Assembly: GCF_028009165.1 (NCBI RefSeq)
Contig: NC_079241.1
Span: 2,418,001 to 2,482,000, forward strand
DNA: 64,000 nucleotides
Direction of reading: 5' to 3'
Origin: Akanthomyces muscarius
Taxonomy: Eukaryota; Ascomycota; Sordariomycetes; Hypocreales; Cordycipitaceae
Position numbers and translations under genes: made by a program. The notes beneath the pieces are model-generated. The model saw only the letters and a program-made list of their open reading frames with translations. It was not told the origin of the DNA and did no database searches. Positions 11,010-22,233 of the stretch are shown here, one piece after another (position 1 is the stretch's first letter; each line of letters starts with the position of its first letter).

Positions 11010-12206
11010 ATGAGAACTCGTTACAAGTGGCCAGGTGGAACTGGCATCATCACTCTAGGGGATGATGCCACGTTGGGAGACGTAGTCAAAGAGCTGACGT
11101 CCAAGACCTTTCTTACCGATTTTGGTATTAAATTCGGACCGCCTACAGCAATGATAGCTCTCGATATGAGTAGAGTCAACCAGTCGGCAAAGGAAATCGG
11201 TATCCACGGAGAGACGCTGACTATTGTCCCGAACGAGAAGCGGCCGCCCCCATCCAGACAAAGTACCGGCGAGGATCGACGAGAAAGCCACCAGGCACAA
11301 CAAAAAAGACCTCAAGATGTTAACGTACCTTGGGACGTCAGAGATGGGACTCTTGGTCAGTTAGATATGCGTACGGAGTATTGAAATGCTTGCTAATTAC
11401 TAAACAGTGCTCCGGGTGATGCCAAGCGACAACAGCTGTCTCTTTACTGCATTTGGCGGTGCTCTGCCCCAACAGGTACTACCATCGAACCTGCGGCAAA
11501 TGATGGCTGATTACATTCAACAACATGTGGATGTGTATTCCGAAGCCATATTGGGAGTGCCTCCTGAACAGTATTGTCGAAGCATCATCGACCCAGACAG
11601 GTGGGGAGGCGGCATAGAACTCAGCATTCTGTCTTCTATATTTGACATTAAAATATGCACATACGACGTGGAGGCTCGTATACCCCGCTAAAAACGAAGA
11701 AAAGAAGAGAAGCTGACCGATTGTAGACGCAGAACCTTATTTCATTTGGAGAAGGAAAACGTGACCAGTGTATTCTGGTATATTCTGGCATCCACTACGA
11801 CCGGATAGCTTTCAGTTATTCCGAACACCCATATACCGACCCTACGCTGCCGCCCGAGATGGACCGAACTACGTGGCCAGTAGAAGATAAAGAGGTTCTC
11901 ATCAAAGCCAAGGACCTGGTTAGGAAGCTCCATGGCGCTCACTACTTCACAAACATGGATGGACTGGTTCTGAAGTGTGATGTTGCTGGCTGTGGTTGGA
12001 TTGGCTCAGGACAAGCCGATGGCCAGAGACATGCTGAAGAAACAGGCCATACACAACTGAGCGAGATTATTGACACCCAGACGGAGGCTGTTCTTCGCAA
12101 GTGCAATGTCCGAGGGTGCGATTTCATCGGCCAGGGGGATAGTGCCGCAAGACAGCACTCGCAAGATACTAGACATGACTCTTACTCGGTGATTGAGGAT
12201 TGGTAG
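11010..12206 (+). CDS. OTU1: OTU-family ubiquitin thioesterase Otu1/YOD1 with tandem C-terminal zinc fingers
   Basis: Three exons, 11010..11355, 11408..11667 and 11727..12206, encode 361 aa. Intron 2 uses donor GTGGAG, chosen because it restores the conserved CTYD-TQNL join seen in YOD1 (CVVD-TQTV). An N-terminal UBX-like domain (about 1-80) is followed by the OTU catalytic core, with PSDNSCLF giving Asp123 and nucleophile Cys126, and the late catalytic His in SGIHYD. Otu1 removes ubiquitin from Cdc48/p97 clients. The C-terminus has two successive C2H2-type fingers (CDVAGC...H...H and CNVRGC...H...H); the known family normally has one. Confidence 0.92.
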
Positions 12207-12240
12207 CATTGATGCCTAGATAATGTTTTCGTTGGGAGCA

Positions 12241-13559
12241 CTATTCGTTTTTGGTGTCTGTGAAGGAGTGAATCTGCAGACTATCCAAGTTTGCTAACGA
12301 CAGACTGAGTATTTCGTGCTTGTTCCTCCATATCTGCTGATGTTGGGCGTACTGCCGGGCTTCTGATACTGGGGGTGGTGGGTCAGTAATTTTGGTTACC
12401 AAATATGCCGTAGATGCCTCAGCAATTCCATATATCAATACCCCAACAAGAGGAACACGCGTGAGGATATAAAAGCCGAGCCCAAAGCCAAATAGAACAC
12501 CTTCGCGATTTCTGAACCAGTTTCGCTTTTCATCCTTGGTGAAATGCACACGGGAGAAATATGGTACCAGTAGTTCGCGCATCAAACTCCGAGACGAGAA
12601 GTATGTTTGCAAAAACATGACGAGATATCGTCGGGGCAAGAACACGCCAGCGCCAAAGATGACGACCGCTGGCCCCGTCCCAACGGCTTTATTGAAAGTG
12701 TAGAAGCTGGCAGCTGGCAGCACGAATTTGCCGATCAAGGGAACGTGAGACAACGCAAAAACGGAAACAGAAAGTAAGGCTTTTCGGCCGAATCTGCTCA
12801 AAAAAGTATAGGCAGCAGCCCAAGCGTCAGTCGGTTTGGGCTTATTAGCAGTGGGTTCTCCGTATTGGCTGAAATTTGGATAATATAGGCCGCGAAGCTG
12901 ACCCTGGTCATCATGCTTGTGCTTCTGCGTGTATGTCAAGTCAACCCAGTGTAGGGATTGCATAAACCTATCTAGTCAGCGCTTTTGCACAACGAGGGGT
13001 GAAAAGGAAGCCATACAGGTTGTCCAGAGTCGGCACCATGTACCGCATGAGCACCATCAGAAAAAAAGGAATCTGCAATACATATTCCGCCATGAAACCC
13101 ATGCCATTGATGAGCGAGTCGTCCCATGTCACGGAATCCAAAGAGATAAAAAGCGAAAGTAGCCAAATGGCAAACCTAACCAGGGCAATCTAGTTGGCTG
13201 TACGTTAGCTTAGGTGTGAAGATGCTTTTTGGACATGTGCATACGGGAATGGATACAACGAGACGTATTGCGATGCCAATGGCTACCGCATACGCCGCTT
13301 GCTTGTAGTGATCGCTGGTGAACATGGCTGGATTTTGAAGTGCTCGATGAGCTACCCCAGTACATCAGTAACCCGCAATAGGAGTTCGAATTCCTTCTTT
13401 CTCATGTGTATTGAACGTACCGCCAACTAGTGTGAGTTGCATGCCTCTAAGAACAGCATTGATGTCGAAATTGGACAGATCAAAGAGCGCACTGGATTTT
13501 GGATGCCGATTCGGACGACCCGACGGGGTTTCATCCACGAGGTTTGAGCCTTTGGCCAT
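12241..13559 (-). CDS. UsgS-like multi-pass membrane protein of unknown function
   Basis: Four exons, complement(12241..12967, 13017..13189, 13245..13351, 13421..13559), encode 381 aa with consistent phases. The start ATG at 13559 gives MAKGSNLVDET. The conserved core NFDINAVLRGMQLTLVGAHR is followed by HYKQAAYAVAIG, hydrophobic segments (about 65-100 and 110-140), LFMQSLHWVDLTY, then further hydrophobic stretches at FGRKALLSVSVFALS, PAVVIFGAGVF and GFGLGFYILTRVP. It is conserved across filamentous ascomycetes, where it is often labelled transmembrane protein UsgS; the biochemical role is unknown to me. It is divergent from INP1. Confidence 0.85.
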
Positions 13560-14208
13560 GATACTTGAGTAGGGTAGTAATTCGTTCAATCTTGGACCTG
13601 TCTTTCAGCATACTAGACGCTCTTTGCGAGACTGCCAGTGCGTGGAGGTGATGTTGTTGAAGCTCTCAGGAGTTGACGTACGTTGTGGCGAGGTGCTAGC
13701 GAGCTAGCGACCTAGGTACTTACTCGGTACCTCCCTGGAAACGCGCTGAGCGCTGCACCTCACAAGCAAGTCCTTACGAGCGGCTGCCTTGCGAACAAGC
13801 GTTCTAGAGTGTATAGAGCCACCCTGTTTAGTAATCCTCCATAACTCATCATGTAAATCATTTTAATGAAGCTCTTTCTTACAAGGAACAGTACTTATTC
13901 AAAAGGACTGCTGGCGAACCAAGGTGGTAAGCAATACATTGACGCACCATGCGGATGACTAAGTAGAGGCCCTCCAGGGATCTGGTTACTTTATTACTGA
14001 TAGCCGACCTCCATCATAGAAACGCATATGTAGAAGCAACATCGGCCCCTAGCCTGCTGATTGACCTTCAATTGCCTCTTGGGTATAGCTGCGGCTTCAG
14101 ACCATTTTTCATGCCATCAACGGCCCAGTAGCCTGCGCTTGTCTGCTCACCACTCTTCATGAGGCGTCTCCGATCCCGCGCCTGAAGGGGCATCCAGAGG
14201 GCATATTC
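13560..14208. promoter_or_regulatory. shared divergent upstream region, UsgS-like gene and INP1
   Basis: A 649-bp gap between divergent starts. It contains a GCTAGCGAGCTAGCGACC / CCTAGGTACTT / GGTACC low-complexity patch at about 13695-13735. No ORF of note. Confidence 0.5.
13693..13735. repeat. GGTACC/CCTAGG low-complexity patch
   Basis: The sequence alternates GCTAGC, CCTAGGTA and GGTACC elements over about 40 bp. The same vocabulary recurs in other gene-free gaps of this window (about 45205-45290, 49885-49965, 54305-54385) and is absent from the coding parts. Confidence 0.6.
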
Positions 14209-15810
14209 ATGGAGCGACTCGAGCAGCCACGGCTCCTGCAAAGACGAGTCGCAACGGCGCCAACACTGCTACTGCAAACGCATTATGGTGGGGAGAAGAG
14301 TGAAAGAGATGTTGACACTATATTCAACCACACGAACGCCAAAGTTATATCCCTTGTAGCGCTCAGCGATCAGACATTCAGCTTGGAGAGCAGCAGCCGG
14401 GACACCATCGGGCCATGGCAGTCCCATTTCGAGAGAACAATCGCAATTGGTAAGTTGCTGCAATCCCTTGTGCCCATTCAGTAATGCGCTGACGATCCAT
14501 AACTAGGCCCGCTAAGGCTATATCGAGCTCCAGGCTCGGTGGCGTTCTTAAGCTGTGGAAGTGCCTTGCAGCCGATGTTCCCCAAAAGCCAATGCTGGTG
14601 TATGGAAGAGGATGGCAACAAATTTATTCTCCAGATACGGCCTCCAAGCTATTGGCGGATAGAACTCGCCTCTCCGAACCCGCCTGGGAATAAGAGCCTG
14701 CGCGACTGTCTCGCGTCTGTTCTGCTGCTGGATAAAACCCCTTGCCCTTTCAAGGAGTCTGTACCAATATCGTTACCTCCAGAATCTTTGACTGCCAAGA
14801 AACGACGGCCGTGGAAACCACTACGCAGCTATCCATCAGAGCCGATTCTGTCCTCAGAATCAGGGGATACGTGTGCTGACAGCCAGCTGTTTAAGGAGGG
14901 GTGGAATGCGGATGCGATAACAGAGCATCAAAGTGAACGCTCCAGCACAACAGAACAGCAAAAAGAAGAAGAGCAAGATGAGACCGGCCAAGGGGACATC
15001 CAGTTGAAAGATAGGCTCAGAGCGACTGAAAGCCCGAGTTGGCGGACAGCCCGGATACAAAATACCTTGAACGCAGACGTGAGACCTTTTTTCTCCAGAA
15101 GCATATCACACCACAATGCTCCAGGCGTCAAGCAGGCGAACGCTCATTCGGCACCAGATTCGCTGGCAGCCACTGGCGCAAATCAGACAGCCGTGTCTGT
15201 GCGACCGAGCAAGGGACAACCGCAGGAGAAGCCACCTGCCAATGCTGATGAAACAAGAGATTTAAAACGTCGACATACGATTGGGTCAAGCTGGCATGAT
15301 GCCGAAACGGAGGCTTTTTCGGAAGACTCGAGTCGCGAGGAGGCGAGTACAAGTACTCGTGACACTCAATCGAAAGATAGTGAGACGACAGTGTCGAATA
15401 TTGCATTAGCCGATGAAATTTCGTCATTTGAGAGCCACCGTCATTACCGTGCACAGACGGCACTGGCACCGGCACAGCAACTACGTCTACGTCGCAAAGA
15501 CCCTGGCGATGCAAGCGATGACGCGTTTGCAATTGAAGCTGAGAGACACGGCAGAGAACTTCCTTCAGCGGATGCCGATTTTGATTCCAAACCTCTACCG
15601 GCTGGTTTACTGTCAAGGGCAATCTTCTCGATATTCTATGCAATTTTTAGCATCTTTGTACTAGCATTCAAGACGGCAGGAACTGCGGTTATAAGCTGGT
15701 GTAAGCCAGTCGGTGATGCGCAGTGCGCCAGCCCGCAGCTGCCAAGCAGAGGTTCTCATGATCGAGTCGTGGTTGATGATACCATAGTTTTAGATGATGA
15801 TAATGTGTAA
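14209..15810 (+). CDS. INP1: inheritance of peroxisomes protein 1 (Inp1)
   Basis: Two exons, 14209..14449 and 14507..15810, encode 514 aa. The conserved N-terminal Inp1 region shows LLQRRVATAPT, SHFERTIAIG joined across the intron to PLRLYRAPGSVAFL, then SCGSALQPMFPKSQCWCM, LQIRPPSYWRIEL and KTPCPF. Inp1 is a peripheral peroxisomal protein that tethers peroxisomes to the mother-cell cortex in yeast. The C-terminal half is long, polar and disordered, ending in a strongly hydrophobic stretch (about 446-478, IFSIFYAIFSIFVLAF) that could be a membrane anchor. The ATG at 14209 is the first in frame; a slightly different start is possible. Confidence 0.88.
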
Positions 15811-17063
15811 TGTTGCAACCAAGAAAGGGCTTGAATCATCCCTGTGCATTCACATTGCCCCGGCCAGCCACTGTTAGCAATATTATCTAGAAGTACTGGT
15901 CCGAGCGTAAACCCCTACGGAAAAGCGTTGAACACTGGTTGTGCTATTTAGGCGCCTCTTTTTGCCATGCTACGAATTTTATAAAGTCCATGTGTTTTCG
16001 GAGAGAGAAAATAAAGTGGAGCGTTCGAGGAGGACGCCTTTCCATTGATAAATAAATAAATGGTGAGCAAGCTCGTGTTTGTATCTTTGCAAATCATGCA
16101 CCGAGCAGAAAACTGGCTGAAAGCTACGCTTTATTCTGACAGCACTTTTAACAGTGCCTTGAAAAATTAGTTGAGTCGCACAGATTTCTAAAATGGCTCT
16201 GTCTATTTGAATAACTATCTCCTGGTAGACGTGGCCTTTTTTTTTCTTTTTCTTTTGCGATCCCCGTGGAGGGTCATAGACACTCAAGCCAAAAAAAAAA
16301 AAGGGTTTCTCCCAAAAGGTTCCCCACTACTGCCATCGAATTATCTACCGTCGACTATTGCAGGAGTAACAATAACAAGTACTTACTTAGCTTCTATATT
16401 TGTATTTTTATCACGCATTTCTTTTTTCTAGCATCACATTCGAGAATTGCTTTCGGAATCCATCTCATTTAAATGTCTCCTATAGTCTTCTTTTTATTAT
16501 ATGTATTCTCTTAAAGGTGGCTTGATACTTCCTGTTTCGCACATTCGTTTCTTCCACCCCCAACTCTACTAGGTAAGTCTATTTGTGAATGCACAGTATG
16601 CACGGCGAATCGACGCACTAATCTGGGTCTGCCTGAGTGACCTCTGAGTGCTTATGCACAGCTTACTTGATCAAGCCCTTTCTCATGAAGCACCAAAAAT
16701 GCCATAGAACTGCTCAATCATGCTCGCATGGCACGCCTTCCCCGTGGAGTGCCAGGCGCCTAGGCACATGGCACACAATGACCTCAAGTACAGCTGGATG
16801 TCATTCAGGGGAGGTGCCTGGAGAGCACATCTCCCCAACGGTGTGGACCAACCCCAGCTCTCCTCCTGTGGCGCAGCAGTGGTCCGTACCCAGCGGTACC
16901 AGTCTCGTCATGAAAATAGCCATGCATATGCATCTAAGAGATATTATATACAATTGTCAGAATAAGCAACGAGGTCTAACACATTGCCAATGATTTAGTA
17001 TTGTACAAGTAACTAGTAGTCTAAGATGTATTACTTCTGGGAAGATCAGGAGGAAAGGAAATA
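15811..17063. other. convergent intergenic region, INP1 and KGD2
   Basis: 1.25 kb between two stop codons on opposite strands. It is AT-rich with homopolymers (T-rich run at about 16238-16258, A run at about 16291-16303). A more GC-rich island at about 16720-16915 holds overlapping 81-118-codon frames without recognisable domains. No RNA gene recognised. Confidence 0.5.
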
Positions 17064-18564
17064 TTACAGAAGCATGCGACGAGGGTCTTCAATATACTCC
17101 TTGACCTTGACAAGGAATTGCACAGCTTCACGGCCATCAAGAAGGCGATGGTCGTAGGTGAGAGCAAGATACATCATTGGCCGGATTTCGATCTTGCCGT
17201 TGACCGCCACAGGGCGTTCCTTGATGGCGTGCAGACCCAGCACAGCAGTCTGGGGCAAGTTGATGATGGGAGTTCCCATGAGGGAGCCAAAGACGCCGCC
17301 GTTACTGATGGTGAATGTTCCGCCAGCCATGTCTTCAATCGTGAGCTTGCCATCACGGGCCTATTTCGACAGCGTTAGTTGTCTCGCCATTGCATGATGC
17401 GAAATATAGCACTTACCTTCTTGCCCATATCAGCAATGGAGCTCTCTACACCAATCACATCCATCGATTCAACATTGCGGACAACCGGTGTGACGAGACC
17501 CTTTTCGGTAGCGACCGCCACGCTAATATCGACGTAGTCGCGATAAACGATCGTGTCACCGCCATTGGGGCCTTCGATTGAGGCATTGACGGCAGGTAGG
17601 TCGCGCATAGCAAGAACAGATGCACGCGCAAAGGCACTCATGAAGCCGAGCTTGACACCAGTCTTCTTGAGCACATCATCCTTGTACAACTTGCGAAAGT
17701 CCATGATATTAGACATGTCAACTTCGTTGAAAGTGGTGAGGGCTGCGGCGGTGTTCTGGGATTGCTTGAGGCGCTCTGAGATGCGCAAGCGCATGCGGTT
17801 CATTTTGACCTGCCAGGAGAGTCAGTTTTCAATTTTCTTCGTGCTCACTGGCGCACAAATTGGCAACATACACGTCGTTCTTCCCGGCTGCCAAGGCTGG
17901 GCCCAGCACCGGAAGATTGAGCAGTAGAAGCGGCCGTGTCCTTTTTCTCTGTCGCAGAACGCTTGGGGGCAACTGCGGGAGCGCTCTCGGTCTGGGTTTT
18001 CCCCTCCGGCTTGTTTTCTTGCTTCGGCTCGGATTGCTTTTTCTGCTGGGACGACTCTGGCTCAGATGCAGGCTTCGCCTGATCCTCGGCTTTCGGTTTC
18101 GCCTCGTCTTCAGCTTTCGGCGCGGATTCGTCCTTGGGAGCTGGCGAGCCACCTGACTCAATGCGGACAAGGTCCTGTCCAACAGTAACCGTGTCCTCTT
18201 CATTTACGAAGAACTCCTTGATAGTACCGGCCTCGGTAGCGTTAACCGCGACATCGATCTACAGACAGTTGGTTAGACTGGTGCGGCTTGCCCGGAAGAA
18301 AATTCGAATTACCTTGTCCGTCTCGATGGTCGCAATTTCTTCGTCGAGCTCGACATAGTCGCCAATGCTCTTAGTGAATTGTTTCAAGGTACCTTCGGAA
18401 ATTGACTCTGCCATCTGGGGTACTTGAACCACTTTGTCCGCATAGCTACGAACAGCCTGCATCATGCTGGGAAGCATCATGGCAATTGGCTGTACGGCGC
18501 GGCGCTGGCGAACCTGGCACAAAGGTGCCATTCGCACTGCGGTTGTCAATCGACGCGACAGCAT
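17064..18564 (-). CDS. KGD2: dihydrolipoamide succinyltransferase, E2 of 2-oxoglutarate dehydrogenase
   Basis: Four exons, complement(17064..17360, 17417..17809, 17872..18258, 18313..18564), encode 442 aa. An N-terminal mitochondrial presequence ([12 protein letters not shown], basic, no acids) leads to the lipoyl domain with [13 protein letters not shown] and IETDK; the lipoylated Lys84 is the last codon of exon 1. A Lys/Glu/Pro/Ala-rich linker follows (about 125-200), then the catalytic acyltransferase domain from RRVKMNRMR through [14 protein letters not shown] to the active-site [11 protein letters not shown]. It transfers succinyl groups to CoA in the TCA cycle in the matrix. The cognate E3 gene (LPD1) lies at the right edge of this window. 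Confidence 0.97.
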
Positions 18565-19216
18565 GGTTGCGAATTGATATGCCTGCTTGACAGGGCTGTT
18601 GGGTGAAATAGACAGCTATTGCTTTCACTCTGGTGTGGCGCTTAGGAGGTACGACCTCCTAACTCTGCGTTTGAGAGAAAAAAGCAAGTCACGTGAGTAG
18701 AAGTGGCCTCTATTAATGACAGCTCGCTAGAGCAAAATGAAACGTTTGTACAGGCACTCTGTGGGAAAAATACTGAACTCCATGGCACGCGACGATGTCT
18801 TTTCACTTCTCAAGCACCGGTTTCTGCGTAATTAAAACTGTATGCTGAAATAGTCTTGCCCACAGTCGCTCATTCAACCTGATCGATGTTCTGCAGTCAT
18901 CTTATCAGCTCTTATCTCCCCAGCCACTCCGTACCGTGGCTTTACTAAGCATATGGCACTCACTCTAGTGCCTGAGAAATAACGCCAGGCCACAAGGCGG
19001 CCAGCTACCAGGCCGAGAACCTTGACCTTAACTGAACTCTCAGCCATCACACACGTCAACAGCTCGCACTTTCGGTTCACGATCAAGCATCCTTCGAGCT
19101 TCTCTGAAAAGTCGGGCGAGTACAATCGGTGCGTTGAGCACAAGTCGGGCTGCTTCAAAGGCCACACGACCACCTTTTAGCTGCTGCGAACCGAGCAATC
19201 GCAGAGGGAAAAACAC
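18565..19216. promoter_or_regulatory. shared divergent upstream region, KGD2 and NDUFB9
   Basis: A 652-bp gap between two nuclear genes for mitochondrial proteins. It contains a perfect TCACGTGA palindrome 125 bp upstream of the KGD2 ATG (listed separately). A 99-codon minus-strand frame at 18874-19173 has no family features. Confidence 0.55.
18689..18696. promoter_or_regulatory. TCACGTGA palindrome, candidate Cbf1-type bHLH site
   Basis: The octamer matches the Cbf1 consensus core (TCACGTGA), 125 bp upstream of the KGD2 start. Cbf1-class bHLH factors bind such sites at sulfur-metabolism and respiratory genes in yeast. Function here is inferred from the motif and its position only. Confidence 0.35.
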
Positions 19217-19767
19217 TATGTCTACGCGACAGGCCGCACTGTTCGTACTATACCCACGGCACTCGCGACGCTGTTGTTTACCATATATCTGACAAGCACG
19301 CTTCTTTCACGGCAGGTCCCTGTATCGCAGGTCGCTGCGACTCGCTCTAGACTGGGCTGTCCAGCGCCAACTGTGGCGAGGCCAAGCCTTGTACATACGT
19401 TCGTTATTCGAAGCGAATCGCCATGTCACCGATCCCAGACAACAAAGGGTCAGCCGTACTCGTCGATATCATACCGTGGCGCAGTCTAATACTATACAGG
19501 CACTGCTCTCCGAGACCGAAAAACTCCTAACCGGCTGGAAACACCCAGATCCCTATGTCCCCCCGACGGCCCCTGGAGGTACGCACAGCCCCTAGAGATA
19601 ATTAGGAGAGCGAAAAGGCTGATGCTTTTATTTGCAGGATCGAAATACGAGAGAAACCTGCCATCCCCAGTTTTGGATCGTAAGTTTATATACTCGCAAC
19701 ATGCACAGCTCCGCAGTTTACTGATCCGCCGATTACAGCGCCGCCACACCCGGCCAACGGACATTGA
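19217..19767 (+). CDS. NADH:ubiquinone oxidoreductase LYR subunit NDUFB9 (B22)
   Basis: Five short exons, 19217..19239, 19316..19448, 19500..19578, 19638..19679 and 19739..19767, encode 101 aa. The first splice (donor GTTCGT) is set by the conserved join MSTRQAAL-SLYRRSLRLALDW, which holds the LYR motif. It continues LWRGQALYIRSLFEANRHV, then WKHPDPY-PPTAPGG, SKYERNLPSP and a Pro-rich end. NDUFB9 is an accessory complex I subunit in the distal membrane arm and binds acyl carrier protein through its LYR fold. No cleavable presequence is seen, as expected. The exon count is high for so small a protein. Confidence 0.85.
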
Positions 19768-20221
19768 GCGCGGTGCGAGCTCCAATTTGCGATGGCAGGG
19801 TTATTGAGGGAGATCATAGGAGTGGGACCATCAGACTGCTCCCAACTGTGAAGTTGCTAGATAAAATACCACAGCCGACGTGTATAAAATCCATGTTTCT
19901 TTTTTTCAACGATCATCGCCCAACCCTACAATTGACGATGTGCAGTCGCAGACAGTACTCCGATCCGAGTTTGTAGCGTTAATCGACAGGGGTGGAAATG
20001 GCGCAGAATACATGTCCCAAAACCGTCACAATCCATGGGCAGGTATTTATTTGCCATCATTAAAGTCTTTTAAAGTAGATGTGTTATCTCATTCATGACC
20101 ATAGCCTTGGGGATTATTGTACAACCCTGAGCGCATAAAAACAACCGAAAACCCGGAACCGTGACCCCTGTCATTGCAACCCAAACGAACCATCGCAAGA
20201 AAGCAAAAGAAAATAACCCAT
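19768..20221. other. convergent intergenic region, NDUFB9 and histone H2A
   Basis: 454 bp between opposing stop codons, AT-rich and consistent with two 3' UTRs. No ORF or RNA recognised. Confidence 0.5.
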
Positions 20222-20744
<523 letters not shown>

Positions 20745-22233
20745 CTTGGATGATTTGAATAAAGGGGTTTGAGATTGAGAAGGATGGGTAAATTGGCCGA
20801 ACAGAGCGACAGTAGGCAGGGTGCTGTTAGTTGTTGAGTTGCAGAGGTGATAATTGACTGTGTGCAGCACGTTGGCGGGGGGCGCGGAGGTTAAGTACTT
20901 TTTGGCGCGTAAGCTACGTGATCTGGGATCACCCACAGCCAAAAAAAGGTAGCCACCTCGGGAGTCTAGCACTAGTCCTGAATAGGAAAATAAGCCTGGA
21001 AAATGATAAACATTCCCTTCACACAGCCGCAAATATGGCAATTGGCCCTGGCAAATAAATTAAGCAGCTTCCCACCCACGCTCGCATGGCTCTCCCAGAG
21101 CCGACCTTGCTCCATTTCTGACCCCTCAGGATCTGTGTATCTGCGTGTTGTTGTTCTTGTTTTCCCGTTACGCAATCAAGGAGATCAGCCAGAGCTTGAC
21201 ACAATAGGATGGAAGAGGGATAGACAAGTCCCTCAATTGATCAAGGCTTTGCTTGTTCTTTTTTTTGGGGGGGGTTATCAAAAAAACCAAGCATTCGTTA
21301 TCTCGTAGGTTTTTTCTTGTTTGGAGAGGGAGACATCCTCGGGGTAAAAGCTATGGTCGTCGCCAGATCTGACGAAACGCTACTTCTACTAAGGCCATAG
21401 CGTAGAGCTACCTTGTGTAAATGATGTTATGGAATTCACTCGTAACGTAACCCTTAATGGGCTTCGCATACGCGTAGCATTGGTAGAAAAACACCAGAAT
21501 ACGCACAATTTCAAAGAAGGGGTGCCGATTACGGCCAGCTTGTGGTACTACTTGTAAACATATCTGGAGTGGATTTTCAGGTCTATACAGTATGTCGCAA
21601 GAACTATGGAGTCGATCCATTGTGCGCAGCATTGAATGCTTGACACGAGAGAGAGTCAGGCGTCATTGGTCGTGAACTTAATGCAAGATAATTCACAAAT
21701 GCAGCTCAGATCTAACGGCGATAGAACGCGATCGCTCCCTGAATGTCTGTCCCCATCAATAGAACTAACGCGGTTGAGGGAATGCTACGGTGCAGACCGA
21801 GGGGCAGGGCCCAATCAGAAAATAGGTCCAAAAAAAAACAAAACACAAAAAACGCGCGACAAGGGGGGGTACTGGCTTCGAAATCACCAGCCAGGACGCG
21901 GCATCAGAGGTGGCAGCAGAAAGCGGGGCTCCGCCGCGGTTTTAGCCAACCATATTTCAGCCTCTGCCAATGGCCAGCTAGCTTACCCACCTGATTTAGC
22001 TAGATCACTTCAGTGCCTGTGCCCATCTCATTGACCGGCTCCCCAGAGCAATCAGTAACCCGGCACCACTGCGCGTCACCCAGCTACAAAAGCCCAGCCC
22101 GCCCCCCAATCGTTCTTCCTCCGCCATCAACTCTTGCCATCATCCGCTGCCTAACTCGTGTCTTTGACCACAATCGAACAACTTACTCAAGTTCTAATAC
22201 TTCGGATTTTCTCTCCCGTCCAACACCATCAAA
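20745..22233. promoter_or_regulatory. H2A-H2B divergent promoter region, 1.49 kb
   Basis: The region between the two histone start codons must contain both promoters and 5' UTRs and is long for such a pair. CCAAT boxes occur at about 21810 (CCAATCAG) and 22107 (CCCCAATCG). A T-run joined to a G-run (about 21260-21279) and an A-run (about 21832-21840) are present. The pyrimidine-rich stretch just before the H2B ATG is typical of highly expressed fungal genes. A few ORFs of 60-130 codons here have no family features. Confidence 0.7.

Noticed and set aside
13380..13400. GTTCGAATTCC resembling a tRNA T-loop
   Set aside because: It lies inside a 69-bp intron of the UsgS-like gene and no acceptor, D or anticodon stem can be folded around it.
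15128..15643. 171-codon minus-strand ORF inside INP1
   Set aside because: Antisense to the disordered half of Inp1; no domain and no plausible start context.
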